The notes under the pieces: model-generated
What the model was told of the DNA's origin: nothing
Databases searched by the model: none
What the model saw: the letters and a program-made list of their open reading frames with translations, nothing else
In this document: piece by piece, positions 12,431-23,651 of the stretch
Position numbering within the stretch: position 1 is the first letter of the stretch
How the letters are laid out: the number at the start of each line of letters is the position of its first letter
Made by a program: the position numbers and the translations under genes
NCBI GenBank assembly: GCA_029216955.1
Contig: JANAVB010033216.1
Coordinates: 6,931,138 to 6,995,137 of the forward strand
Reading direction: 5' to 3'
DNA: 64,000 nt
Source of the DNA: Iris pallida
Lineage: Eukaryota; Streptophyta; Magnoliopsida; Asparagales; Iridaceae

Positions 12431-12866
12431 CTAACCCGTGTTTACACCTTCCTGTCGCATGTCTCGAACGAATGCCAAATAGCCTTCACATCCGAAATGC
12501 AGCATCCTTCGAGCAGACATTGTCGAGATCACCATGCAGGTCAGTGACGCTTTACCACACGAATAGCAGAATTCGGCCATCCCAGGTATGCGGATGGTGA
12601 CTTTCTTTCCTGTGCAATCGATTGTGGCGTTGCAAGCACCGAGCCAATACATTCTCAGTATGATGTCGTAGTCCTTAATGTTAAGAACTATCGCATCAAG
12701 ATACACCTGTTTATCTCCGATACAGAAGATTCCGTCTCTGTAGCCTAAGTGTGCAAGTAGTAACGTGCCCGACAGTATGCTAACACTATCGAGGCGTAGC
12801 GGTGTCATAGAAAAATTTGTGCTTGGCGACAAAATCTGCCGATATAAAGCTATGTATGGCACCTAA
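12431..12866 (-). pseudogene. Decayed Ty3/gypsy protease segment (element G)
   Basis: The minus strand encodes the C-terminal half of a retroelement aspartic protease and the start of the linker to RT. Landmarks are the DAIVLNIKDYDIIL stretch, the altered MYWL (usually MDWL) and NATIDCTGKKV. The N-terminal HSFIS part lies at the right end in another frame, so at least one frameshift is present; another gap separates it from the RT part. The catalytic DSG lies on the far side of solo LTR F at about 31070-31090. F therefore split the protease beside its active site, with CCTAA here as the left target copy (12862-12866). Confidence 0.8.
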
Positions 12867-13278
12867 TGTAAACTCCGTTTCTGGAATTTCAAATTTTTTA
12901 TTTTAATTGTTTTAAATATTTTGCCTTATAGAATAATGTTTGGTTGTGGAATCTATACGAAGGAAATCCTTAATATATTTTTCAATTTACAAAAAGGGTT
13001 TACTAACTATATTTTCTTTTCTAGGTTATAAAAATACTGTTTAAATTATTCGATATCATTAAAATATTAATTTTGAATTATTTCGTAAACAAGTATTAGA
13101 ATTATATTTGGTTAGTTTTAATTTATTAATTATTATCTTGATCAATAAAATCTATTACTGCAAGCTTTATTTTCATAAGTAGAAGTCCCTTTCAAATCTC
13201 AATGATAAAATATAGATCACAAAGGATCATCTTTTTCTCTCCCTCATCCATATCAAACCAACTCTCTGCCGCCTCTTA

Positions 13279-13666
13279 GACCATCTCTAATGGGGGTTTC
13301 TATCTTCTCTATTTCTATGGAAGAAATCCATTTTAGAAAAAAAAAATTCCCAATGGTGATTTTTATTGCCATTTCTATCCTAGGTGGCAATGATGTAGGA
13401 TGAAAACTTTTTAGGAGGGTTTCTACATGTAGAAATTCTCATAGAAATTCTTCTATTTTTTATGACAATTATTATTGGGTCCCACACCATTAATTGGTCC
13501 TTTTACTATTTGATACATAGGATAAAAATGGAGAACCATTGGAGAGCATTTTTGTATGTCTACAATTTCTATGTAGAAACTTTTTCAACTAGGATAGAAA
13601 TCTCCTTAAAGTACAATGCCAAGTAGGATAAGAACTCAATTTTAGAAATCACCATTGGAGATGGTC
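13279..13666. mobile_element. Tourist-like (PIF/Harbinger) MITE 1
   Basis: Terminal inverted repeats start GACCATCTCTAATGG on the left and end CCATTGGAGATGGTC on the right. Both sides carry TTA (13276-13278, 13667-13669), the usual PIF/Harbinger target. The 388-bp body is AT-rich with no coding frame, and its inner sequence is partly self-complementary. Confidence 0.8.
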
Positions 13667-13995
13667 TTATATACCTATCCGCACCTAACCTATATAAATT
13701 TCTACATTCCGAATATGATCCCATTCTGATGGAAGGAGCACAAGGATGATGAATATTTGAGCTGCGTATAACTTTTTTGCATAAAAAAATATCCAGCTGG
13801 AAAACCAATGTTGACATACAACTATTATGAACAAAATGTCATTTGGGTAGCAAAAGTAAATTGATTCTTAAAGGGAAAAATCTTGGAAGGATTGTGTTAT
13901 AGTAAGTTTCGACACCCAATAAAGAGTACCGCAATATCAAACAAAGTTTCTCATGCTTCAGGTGGCGTATCAAATATTTTGCTTGCTGCAACTGA

Positions 13996-14434
13996 GAGCA
14001 TTTCCAACCCTATTGTCTTGTTAAGTGTTGTGAGTCTTAGGTGGCTCCTCTGTGGCATGAGCCACAAGATAATGTCGTGTTTATGTGGCAAAATTATATC
14101 TCAAAAGACAATGAGATAGAAAGACTCTCTCCAATGCAAAAGTATTGAGGAGACAATAAAAACTATTTTTTACAACTTCCAAGACAATTCCTCCACTTCT
14201 TCAACTTTTTTATAAATATTTCTATTCATAATTGATGTTGTGAAGACAGAGTCATTGTGAAGTGCATTGTCTACATCTAGACAACCAACTTCACATTCTC
14301 CTTGCCATGTCATTGTCATGTCAACTTCATGTTTTATTTTACATTTGCATTGGAGAAGAATTTTTGGAATGAAAGTTTGTTATTCCTATGTGGCAACCAT
14401 TTTTTCTAAACTCACAATAGGGTTGGAGATGCTG
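13996..14434 (+). mobile_element. Tourist-like MITE 2
   Basis: The left end reads GAGCATTTCCAACCCTATTG and the right end CAATAGGGTTGGAGATGCTG, nearly perfect inverted repeats. TGA flanks both sides (13993-13995, 14435-14437). The 439-bp body is AT-rich and carries repeated GACAATG / GTCATTG words. It is the same family as MITE 3, in opposite orientation. Confidence 0.75.
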
Positions 14435-14509
14435 TGAAAGATATGCAACTCTCCATCCACTCTTTGGGAACCCAAGAAATCGCGAAGACCAGAATCAAAT
14501 AGCTTCTTA

Positions 14510-14864
14510 GAGCATCTCCAACCCTATTGTGAGTTAAAAAAAAAATTGCCACATAGGAATGACAACTATTTTTCCAAAAGTACTTCTCCAATGCAAATGT
14601 AAAATAAAATGTAGAGTTGACATGACAATGACATGACAAAGACAATGTGAAGTTGGTTGTCTAGATCTAGACAATGCACTTTACAATGTCTTTATGTTCA
14701 CATCATCATTTGTGAATAAAAATATTTATAAAAAAAGTAGAAGATTAAAAGTTATTTTAGAAGTTGTAAAAAAATACTTTGTATTGTCTTCTCAGTACTT
14801 TTGCTCTATACAAGACATTGTCTTGTGTGCTATGCCACCTAAGACAATAGGGTTGGAGATGCTC
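14510..14864 (-). mobile_element. Tourist-like MITE 3, inverted relative to MITE 2
   Basis: Termini are GAGCATCTCCAACCCTATTG and CAATAGGGTTGGAGATGCTC, flanked by TTA (14507-14509, 14865-14867). Its reverse complement resembles MITE 2 throughout, including the GACAACCAACTTCACATT region. At 355 bp it is shorter than MITE 2. The two lie only 75 bases apart in opposite orientation. Confidence 0.8.
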
Positions 14865-15021
14865 TTAGCATCTTCTTGAAATTTTAGCAGTTCCATACCG
14901 CAAAGTACAGTGCTTCGATGGAAATTTCCTTTGTGAATCCAATTTATTTGCTTGTAAAATGTTACTTGCACTAATCATCTATTCCTATTAATACACCTCA
15001 CCACTTTCCTCTCTTTTATAC

Positions 15022-15151
15022 TATATAAATCCCAACTATATTAGACTGTATCTTCTCTATAATATATCGAAATCCTATATAGATTTGAATGCATATATTC
15101 AAATTGTAAAATATTATCTTCTTGCAGAATCAGTAGTTTCATCTATAAATA
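15022..15151 (+). promoter_or_regulatory. Putative TATA boxes of solo LTR F
   Basis: Two good TATA motifs lie here: TATATAAAT at 15022-15030 and TATAAATA at 15144-15151. Both sit at the end of the AT-rich U3 and before a GC-rich leader that resumes after D at 28262. Which one is used cannot be told. Confidence 0.5.
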
Positions 15152-15308
15152 GAAAGAACCGAGAGAAACAAAGACCCCCAGTTCAACCTTGCCCCTCGGC
15201 CGCGCCGTACCCCGCGGCTCAATCACACCAGTTCGGTCATCACCGCTACCACCACTGTTTTCCGGCCAAACCCCTTGCTTCGAAAACCCAACCACCAGCC
15301 GCTGCCCA

Positions 15309-15875
15309 TGATAAGTACCCATCATCATTGGCCCAGGTTAAAGCCTCAGAATATAGTTCACCATCATCATTGGCCCAGGATAGAGCCTCAGTAATATAGT
15401 CGAGACTAATAAGCCTGCCTTTAGGCCTTCTCAAGCTCAGGCCTAAGTCTCAGGCCTTGTTTTCAATTCAATAGCCTTTTTGTTTTTTCCCAATAACTGT
15501 ATTAACTGAATGGCTAGAGCCTTTTGCAGAGCCTTTTGCCACTGTAATCAGTAGCTACAGTAGCTAGAGAGAGGGGCAATATAGATAATTCCTGCATCCT
15601 CTTCTCAGCATAAATAGTAGCTGATATGCTACGCTAAGAGTGTGGAATGAGAATAGAGTTTACTTCTTCCTCAATTCTTCTTTAGCCATAGATCTGTATT
15701 TTTCTCTCTTGCAATTCTCTTATTCAATAAAAACATAGATAATTCTCCTCTCTGATTCTGTTCATCTTCTTCTAATTCCTGCATAGATCATAAGGTTAGC
15801 TACAAACAATTGTGAGAATGACAAATGTTAACAGACCTGTGTTGAATCTAGGTCAGTTGGGACGAGGGCCCAACA
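15309..15875 (+). repeat. 5' LTR of element D (567 bp)
   Basis: TATA-like CATAAATAG lies at 15609-15617 and AATAAA at 15726-15731. The start holds an imperfect direct repeat of about 42 bp (ATCATCATTGGCCCAGG at 15321 and 15363). The only difference I see from the 3' LTR is CTGCATCC here against CTGTATCC near 27980. Confidence 0.93.
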
Positions 15876-15878
15876 ATT

Positions 15879-15890
15879 TGGTATCAGAGC
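15879..15890 (+). promoter_or_regulatory. Primer binding site of element D (tRNA-iMet type)
   Basis: TGGTATCAGAGC is complementary to the 3' end of plant initiator methionine tRNA and lies three bases after the LTR, the expected place to prime minus-strand DNA. Confidence 0.92.
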
Positions 15891-15904
15891 AGCTTGATCC
15901 GCTG

Positions 15905-15978
15905 ATGGAAGGAAGCAGGGAAGGGTGCTCTACCCATGGTGGATCTGGTGAAGAAGCATCGGATGGACGAAGGATGAT
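15905..15978 (+). pseudogene. Element D gag, N-terminal piece cut by element E
   Basis: The most likely gag start is the ATG at 15905 (MEGSREGC...), the first ATG after the primer site in the frame that continues across the insertion. The piece codes for about 24 residues, ends at the ATGAT target copy, and resumes at 23096 in the same frame after removal of E and one target copy. An upstream in-frame ATG at 15812 lies inside the LTR and would be part of the leader. Confidence 0.75.
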
Positions 15979-18035
15979 TGTAGTGACCCGCTCCGCCCTA
16001 GCGGAACGCCGATTCAAACGGCAAGTGCAACGACTCAAACGAGCCGTCGACCCGAAGAGTTGGCATCGACCTGATGAAGAATCGATGTAAGGCTTACATT
16101 GGCCCGTCAAGATGAATCCAGACTTAGACTATCAAAGGCGCGCTCGGAGTATCGCTCGGCCGATGCGAACATCGCTAAGGTGGGTGGCTCCGATGAACCC
16201 GTCACTGCTTAGCCTAGACACATAACAATACGGACACTATCACGAGAATCGCTAGGCGATAACCCCATGCAGGCTAATAAAGGACTCAACGCACCTAGCT
16301 AAGGGAATAATCCCATCTTGTATGCTTGTATAGAATATGGAAAGGAATATGGAAAATACGAGAACTCTCGCACCGCGCTCCACGCTCGTGCTAAGGCACA
16401 AGCTTGCGTTCAACAATGAAACAATGAATGGTTTACAACAATGAAACGGAAGACTATCGACATAGTCGTTCCGAGTAGAGTATAGCAACATTGAAAGGCT
16501 ACGGGACCAATGGGTCGCCAAGGCGACTCCCGCATAGGGAGTTGCAAAAATGTACAAATGAATGAATGAATGAATAAGTAAATGGATGAATCGACAAATG
16601 AAATGAATGAATATGTGAATGAATCAATGAGCGAATGAACAAGTGAAAGAAAGAAAGAAAGAAAAGAAAGAATGAAGAAAAGATAAGAAAGAAAGGAATG
16701 GTTAGCGACAGGTATGACGGGCACGTACAACGGGGCTCGCTACCCACGCTGCACGGACGCCAACCTGGTCGATAACGCATTATGGCTAAGGGTTAGCCTA
16801 TGGCTCAAAGACAGCCGTTAAGTAAAAAGATGATAATAAAATACGAAATGGTCGTGGACGGCTCGTGCACGAGCGAAAAGGGATTCCAAGGGCAACGAAC
16901 GACGATTTCGTGGCCGGCCTAGGCGGAATCATGGCCTACGGGCGGACAGGTGTGCGGGCTTGGGCACATAACCAAACGTAGGGCCGGTTATTCAATAGTC
17001 TATCAGGGTGTACCAGCCATCACGCTTGATAGATGAGAATGCCACAGGGGAAATGTCCATAATGGCTGACTTGCCAGCGACCGGTGCATATAGATTAAGT
17101 GGGCTTGCTGGTGGAAATCCACGTGCAAGTCCTTGCATTGAAATCAAGGTAGTCTAAGTGAACTAAACAAAGCGCCTTCTGAATAGGCTTGAAATATATC
17201 ACCCTAAATGATAAAGAGTACTTTATGAAGTGAGTTAGAAAACACGCCTACGACGCGCTAGAAACTGAGGAAGGAACACGCCCTATTATTGAATGTTCCC
17301 AAGAATCACGTTATGATATTACACATGAATTGTTGACTAACTTGGTTTACATTGAACAGGGAAGGCCGGACGGTAAGTATGGGTAAGTTATGCATATATT
17401 TCCATGCGACACTTGTATTCGACAACACGAGATAGGCTATGAAATATGCCATGAAACTGATCCTAAGGCAAGATTAGAAAGACAATGAATGATAGAGATG
17501 CACAAAAGTAAATGGAACGTGTTTGGTAATGATAGCGTTGTGGGCGAGCTAGCCTCCCCACCAGTGCATAACAATGTACTGATAACCCCACAGTCTGCTT
17601 GCAGGACAGCTGGAGACGCCGGCGGGTGCGGAGCTTCCATCGAACGTGTCAAGGCGCGGAGCCAACTCTGGGGCCTTGGAACGTTGCAAGAAGCTGAAGC
17701 ACCCTATACAGGACATAATGTATCGGAACATCGCCATGAATCATTCCATCTTATAAGCCACTTGGCACGCCTTTTATGTTTCAGAGAGAGAGAGCTTGAG
17801 CGATTTGTAATATCGGCCTAGCGCCGCTTGTAACTTCTTGAATATCAATAAAGAGTTTGATTTCGTATTCAACTTGTGTTCATTTACTTTCCGCTGCAAA
17901 TGGAGACACTCTGTGCGACTCTGTGGCCTAGCAAATCGGCCGTTTCTGGACTTGGCCTTGCACGGGCGCAACCTAGGCCCGTGCGGCATCACGCCTTAGC
18001 GAGGACGATCGCTCCTACGGGAGCGGGGCGTGACA
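15979..18035 (+). repeat. 5' LTR of element E (2057 bp)
   Basis: It holds a GAAT/AAAG-type simple-repeat tract (about 16555-16700), AATAAA at 17847-17852 and the sequence CCCGTGCGGCATCACGCC before the end. Frames in it recur unchanged in the 3' LTR and show no protein motif. I could not assign a TATA box. Confidence 0.92.
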
Positions 18036-21033
18036 GATTGGTATCAGAGCACGGCTTTACGTCCTTGGACTTCATTTCGATTTTCTCAGTTTTGAAAGCT
18101 CGGTTGTAAACAAAAGAAGTGTACGCTCTCTCTCGTTGTACTTTGGGATGTTCCATACAATAAGTCTAATATTTTCAAAAGCTCGTATAAGTACTCGGTT
18201 GAACGGAATCAATAGACGAAGGCCTTTGTACCGAACCACGACATACTTGAATTGGAAGGAACCGATGCTAAGAGTTGCAACCGCAAGACGTGCTTGAATA
18301 ACCTTACGCTGACAATAGCGAACGAGTACACGAGACCGAAGTATAGTTCGAACGGGATGGTTATGCACACAGCCTATTGGCTAAGTTGTGCCGAGTATCG
18401 CGTACCTAGACTTTATGGTGGAAACGAGTTGCGAGCGAGATTGACTATCGCTCGGACGAGAATAAGGAAGACTTAGAACGTATGTTGATAGAGACGCTAC
18501 TTGACGGACGCTAAAGCGAACACGGGAAATAGTTCTTAGAATTTGAAGAATGAGCGAACGCGTAATTGGATATGTCGATCGGGAGTCGAATAACCTTTCG
18601 AGGATTTGTAGAATGACTTGACTCCGAGTGGTGTATGTGATAGCTTCGAAGAGGGAAAAAGAGGGAGTACCGATGACTAGTCGAATGGCTCGAACCCTGA
18701 GTGGTGTATGGACGTTGTAGAAATTGTTCGGGCGAGACTAGAGGAGATACGAATAGAACGTGTACGTCGACAAGCGATAATATTGCGCAAGCCTTAGAAT
18801 GAGTGACGCTTAGTTGGTTTCGACTTCGAGAGTCTCAAACGAGATATCATTCGGACGGATTAAGAATGCGTAGTACGAATCATGAAACGAATGGAGGTCT
18901 TGGTCGAAGAAACATAGAAAGATCATACATACAATTTTGAATTTAGTTGAATGGATTGAAATTGAGTTGAGGTGAAATACCCATAGACGAGATCGAAGAT
19001 AGCACGATCGAAAGATGGCGTGCATAGAAAACGTTGGTTTGAAGATACGAGGATGACTAAGGATTTGGAATAGATGTTGCTCAATGAAGAGTTAGCACGA
19101 GACAACGTGAATTGAGGAATTAAGTTGCACGACTCGGAATTCATTGCAAAAGGAAGATCGTCAGGTTATGTGCATCATCAATGGTATTGAGGCGTATCAA
19201 AGATCGATGTACGATAACTCGGGGGTACTCTAATTCGATGAATGATGACCGTGTTAGAAGTTATGGTTTCGAAGGATTCTATGTTGGGGATTGGATAGAA
19301 ATGAATGTTGGATGGAGAGGAAAGTGACTTGATTGTTCGCTGATAACCACAACGACAACGATCTTGTCTTGCGCGAGCGCAACTCCAACCTCGCACATGC
19401 GTCACGTCGGATTTGGGACGATCGTTTCGCGTGAGCATTGGCATGGTGATTCATGTCCAGCGGGAATGATCGAACTCGAAATACCTTGACATGACAATTT
19501 TGATTGCTTCGACTTGTGGTTTGAAGCGAAGGCGAATCGGAGGATTGATCGGACTTATGAGGGACAACGAAGAAAACTTGAGGATTGAGTAGACCCAATC
19601 CGCGTATCGAAAATGAGTAAGTCTAGATTCAACGCAAGAGTTACGTCCCGATGAGGACGATTATTCCACGGAAACGTTGATATGGTGATTCGTGTCCGCC
19701 GTGGATAATCAGACTTGCGTGAGATCGGGGCGCAACGTATTGCAAGGCTAGACGACCTTGTGATCGACTACGTGAATTGGATAGGATGGATAGGTGAATT
19801 ATATTAAACATACTTGAAGAGATAGACTATGGTAATTGCTAGTGCGGACGCATGAGACTGACATGTCAAGGATTTGATTGAGGATAACCTATCGTAGGAT
19901 GATTTTCCTAAACGAGCTCAGACATGGAGCGGAGAATGTGTTGATGCGAATAGGAGGAACACTGCTTGATGTTTAGAAATTTGAGTGAAACAAACTTGGG
20001 TAGAAACTCCCGTACAAGCAAACAAATGGTTTGACCATAGGATTTGGGGCGAGCGTCGTACAACGACCTTGCACGATGAGCAATAGACTTGACTTGTAAC
20101 TATGACCTTGTGAGCTAACCTAGCGGATAGGCGGACGACCCTATGCCGAGTGATTGAACTTGTGCGATTGACCTTACAGTATCGTCTGGACGGACGATAG
20201 ACTTGGGAAAAACAAGACTTAGAGTAGGATGGGGAACAGGGAATGTGCGTGAACGACAACGAGAATGGTCCCAAACAAAAGGAATGATAAGAATGGATGA
20301 TGCGCAAGTAAAGTTGAGATAATGAATTGAATTATTGGTCGAAAGACGTACTCGAGGATAGTACAATACTTGGTCTTGAATCGGACGGAAATTACTTAGA
20401 CTTGGTCGACTCCGCTAAGAAGAAATCATATTGATTTTGTAGACAAGAACGCTTGAAAAGCGAACCGGATCATCTCGAGGACCGAGATAAACGATAGCGA
20501 GATACACATGAGTTCGGTTTTAAATCGAATTTAGCGAACGATCGGCAAATCAAAACTATCACGAGTAGCTTGTCCGTCTTCGCTAATCGCTAAGCTTGGT
20601 TGAAATGTACGTATTCCGGGGACGCCTTGAATATGTGCACGATCCAAACTCAGCGATGTGACGAACTCGAATACAGCTGCAAGTGAGTGTTGCGATGCGC
20701 ATGAACGAATGAGTGAGTTAACCTCAACCTATGACTCTCGTGTTTGACGAATTACAATGCACCTCGTGCGACCGTTTCAGTCCTATGATACGTCGAAGTA
20801 GCAAACGAGTCGAAGAAACACTTAAATTGAATAAGTTACATCAACTCTAAAATGAATGAAAAGCCATTCAATGAACTTGGAAAGGTATCGAGTATAGTTC
20901 GATGCCATCGAACGATAAAAGCCATTCGATAGGAATTGTCTAAAGTAGGCACACGGCGATGAATAAAAGGAACGGTAGGATGACCCGCACTCAGGAAGTC
21001 TCGAGGACGAGACTTGTTTTGAGTGGTGTATTA
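18036..21033 (+). other. Internal region of element E, no genes
   Basis: It starts with the primer site TGGTATCAGAGC (18039-18050), followed by ACGGCTTTACGTCCTTGGAC, shared with element I. It ends CGAGGACGAGACTTG then GAGTGGTGTATTA against the 3' LTR. The GAGTGGTGTATG motif also occurs at 18626-18637 and 18699-18710. An imperfect duplication of about 240 bp spacing places GGTGATTC-TGTCC blocks near 19445 and 19688. No frame longer than about 130 codons and no retroelement protein motif is present. Confidence 0.85.
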
Positions 21034-23090
21034 TGTAGTGACCCGCTCCGCCCTAGCGGAACGCCGATTCAAACGGCAAGTGCAACGACTCAAACGAGCC
21101 GTCGACCCGAAGAGTTGGCATCGACCTGATGAAGAATCGATGTAAGGCTTACATTGGCCCGTCAAGATGAATCCAGACTTAGACTATCAAAGGCGCGCTC
21201 GGAGTATCGCTCGGCCGATGCGAACATCGCTAAGGTGGGTGGCTCCGATGAACCCGTCACTGCTTAGCCTAGACACATAACAATACGGACACTATCACGA
21301 GAATCGCTAGGCGATAACCCCATGCAGGCTAATAAAGGACTCAACGCACCTAGCTAAGGGAATAATCCCATCTTGTATGCTTGTATAGAATATGGAAAGG
21401 AATATGGAAAATACGAGAACTCTCGCACCGCGCTCCACGCTCGTGCTAAGGCACAAGCTTGCGTTCAACAATGAAACAATGAATGGTTTACAACAATGAA
21501 ACGGAAGACTATCGACATAGTCGTTCCGAGTAGAGTATAGCAACATTGAAAGGCTACGGGACCAATGGGTCGCCAAGGCGACTCCCGCATAGGGAGTTGC
21601 AAAAATGTACAAATGAATGAATGAATGAATAAGTAAATGGATGAATCGACAAATGAAATGAATGAATATGTGAATGAATCAATGAGCGAATGAACAAGTG
21701 AAAGAAAGAAAGAAAGAAAAGAAAGAATGAAGAAAAGATAAGAAAGAAAGGAATGGTTAGCGACAGGTATGACGGGCACGTACAACGGGGCTCGCTACCC
21801 ACGCTGCACGGACGCCAACCTGGTCGATAACGCATTATGGCTAAGGGTTAGCCTATGGCTCAAAGACAGCCGTTAAGTAAAAAGATGATAATAAAATACG
21901 AAATGGTCGTGGACGGCTCGTGCACGAGCGAAAAGGGATTCCAAGGGCAACGAACGACGATTTCGTGGCCGACCTAGGCGGAATCATGGCCTACGGGCGG
22001 ACAGGTGTGCGGGCTTGGGCACATAACCAAACGTAGGGCCGGTTATTCAATAGTCTATCAGGGTGTACCAGCCATCACGCTTGATAGATGAGAATGCCAC
22101 AGGGGAAATGTCCATAATGGCTGACTTGCCAGCGACCGGTGCATATAGATTAAGTGGGCTTGCTGGTGGAAATCCACGTGCAAGTCCTTGCATTGAAATC
22201 AAGGTAGTCTAAGTGAACTAAACAAAGCGCCTTCTGAATAGGCTTGAAATATATCACCCTAAATGATAAAGAGTACTTTATGAAGTGAGTTAGAAAACAC
22301 GCCTACGACGCGCTAGAAACTGAGGAAGGAACACGCCCTATTATTGAATGTTCCCAAGAATCACGTTATGATATTACACATGAATTGTTGACTAACTTGG
22401 TTTACATTGAACAGGGAAGGCCGGACGGTAAGTATGGGTAAGTTATGCATATATTTCCATGCGACACTTGTATTCGACAACACGAGATAGGCTATGAAAT
22501 ATGCCATGAAACTGATCCTAAGGCAAGATTAGAAAGACAATGAATGATAGAGATGCACAAAAGTAAATGGAACGTGTTTGGTAATGATAGCGTTGTGGGC
22601 GAGCTAGCCTCCCCACCAGTGCATAACAATGTACTGATAACCCCACAGTCTGCTTGCAGGACAGCTGGAGACGCCGGCGGGTGCGGAGCTTCCATCGAAC
22701 GTGTCAAGGCGCGGAGCCAACTCTGGGGCCTTGGAACGTTGCAAGAAGCTGAAGCACCCTATACAGGACATAATGTATCGGAACATCGCCATGAATCATT
22801 CCATCTTGTAAGCCACTTGGCACGCCTTTTATGTTTCAGAGAGAGAGAGCTTGAGCGATTTGTAATATCGGCCTAGCGCCGCTTGTAACTTCTTGAATAT
22901 CAATAAAGAGTTTGATTTCGTATTCAACTTGTGTTCATTTACTTTCCGCTGCAAATGGAGACACTCTGTGCGACTCTGTGGCCTAGCAAATCGGCCGTTT
23001 CTGGACTTGGCCTTGCACGGGCGCAACCTAGGCCCGTGCGGCATCACGCCTTAGCGAGGACGATCGCTCCTACGGAAGCGGGGCGTGACA
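21034..23090 (+). repeat. 3' LTR of element E (2057 bp)
   Basis: Same length as the 5' copy. Differences seen: GGCCGACC for GGCCGGCC (about 21970), TTGTAAGCC for TTATAAGCC (about 22807) and ACGGAAGCG for ACGGGAGCG (about 23075). AATAAA recurs at 22902-22907. Confidence 0.92.
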
Positions 23091-23095
23091 ATGAT

Positions 23096-23651
23096 GCCAG
23101 TCGAAGATCGAGTTCATACTCTGGAAGGTACAATACTCAATTTCAACAGCAAATTTGATAGAGTCTTTGAAGAATTGGCCAGATCTCGTCGAGACTTCGA
23201 AACTCTTGCCCAAAATCTGAGTCCATCTCCATTCCAGCACTCCAATATAGGAGCCAGATCTGCAACTCCCCATCCATTTAATTCTTCCTGGGGAATGAGC
23301 CCTCCCATATTAAATCCTCCTTTGCCTTCATTCGAACAAACACCTATGGGGCAAGCAGGTTTAATGCAGAATACCAGCCACATTGGTTCTCCTGTTCCCA
23401 GTACTGTCATGTGTACCACAGCCCCACTCCTACCCACACCTGCACCACAAATGGCCCCCAATTTTAACAATACAAATTGGAATCAACCTACATTGAGGGT
23501 CAAGATACCTGCATTTGATGGAGAGGGAGATGTTGTTGAGTGGTTGATGAGGGTGAACAATTATTTCAACTATTATGGCACCACTGAGGCTGAGAAGCTT
23601 CAAATTTGTTCAGTACAGCTCAAAGGAACTGCAGCCTACTGGATGGATTAG
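23096..23651 (+). pseudogene. Element D gag, central part, ending at an in-frame TAG
   Basis: This resumes the frame broken at 15978. It reads PVEDRVHTLEGT, then a likely coiled-coil stretch (KFDRVFEELARSRRDFETLA), a Pro/Ser-rich linker, and the start of the retroelement capsid domain (PAFDGEGDVVEWLMRVNNYF, AAYWMD). The frame stops at TAG (23649-23651) where relatives have tryptophan, and continues open in the same frame immediately after. A TGG-to-TAG change is the simplest explanation. Gag forms the particle that packages element RNA in the cytoplasm. Confidence 0.85.

Larger units (their letters stand above)
13673..14990 (-). pseudogene. Possible captured gene fragment, split by two MITEs
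   Basis: If MITE 2 and MITE 3 are skipped and one target copy is kept, the minus strand stays open for about 110 codons from near 14930 to about 13855. The segment after MITE 3 contains FQEDAKKLFDSGLRDFLGSQ and ends at TGA. The non-MITE DNA here (about 530 bp) roughly equals the extra U3 length of F compared with S, which fits capture by the LTR. I do not recognise the protein and see no catalytic motif. A chance open frame or a mis-set LTR boundary are alternatives. Confidence 0.28.
15979..23090 (+). mobile_element. Element E: young non-coding LTR retrotransposon nested in D
   Basis: Two LTRs of equal length (2057 bp; 15979-18035 and 21034-23090) begin TGTAGTGACCCGCTCCG and end GCGGGGCGTGACA, with a perfect ATGAT duplication (15974-15978, 23091-23095). 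By eye only about three bases differ between them, so insertion was very recent. A tRNA-Met primer site follows the 5' LTR. The 3.0-kb interior has no gag or pol, so proteins must have come from another element. Such non-coding elements with long LTRs are often called LARDs. The leader after the primer site matches element I. Confidence 0.93.

Noticed and set aside
16252..22876. Identical frames in both copies of a 2-kb repeat (for example at 16252/21307 and 17489/22544)
   Set aside because: These are the two LTRs of element E; identity reflects recent insertion. No signal peptide, membrane-protein family or other motif is convincing.
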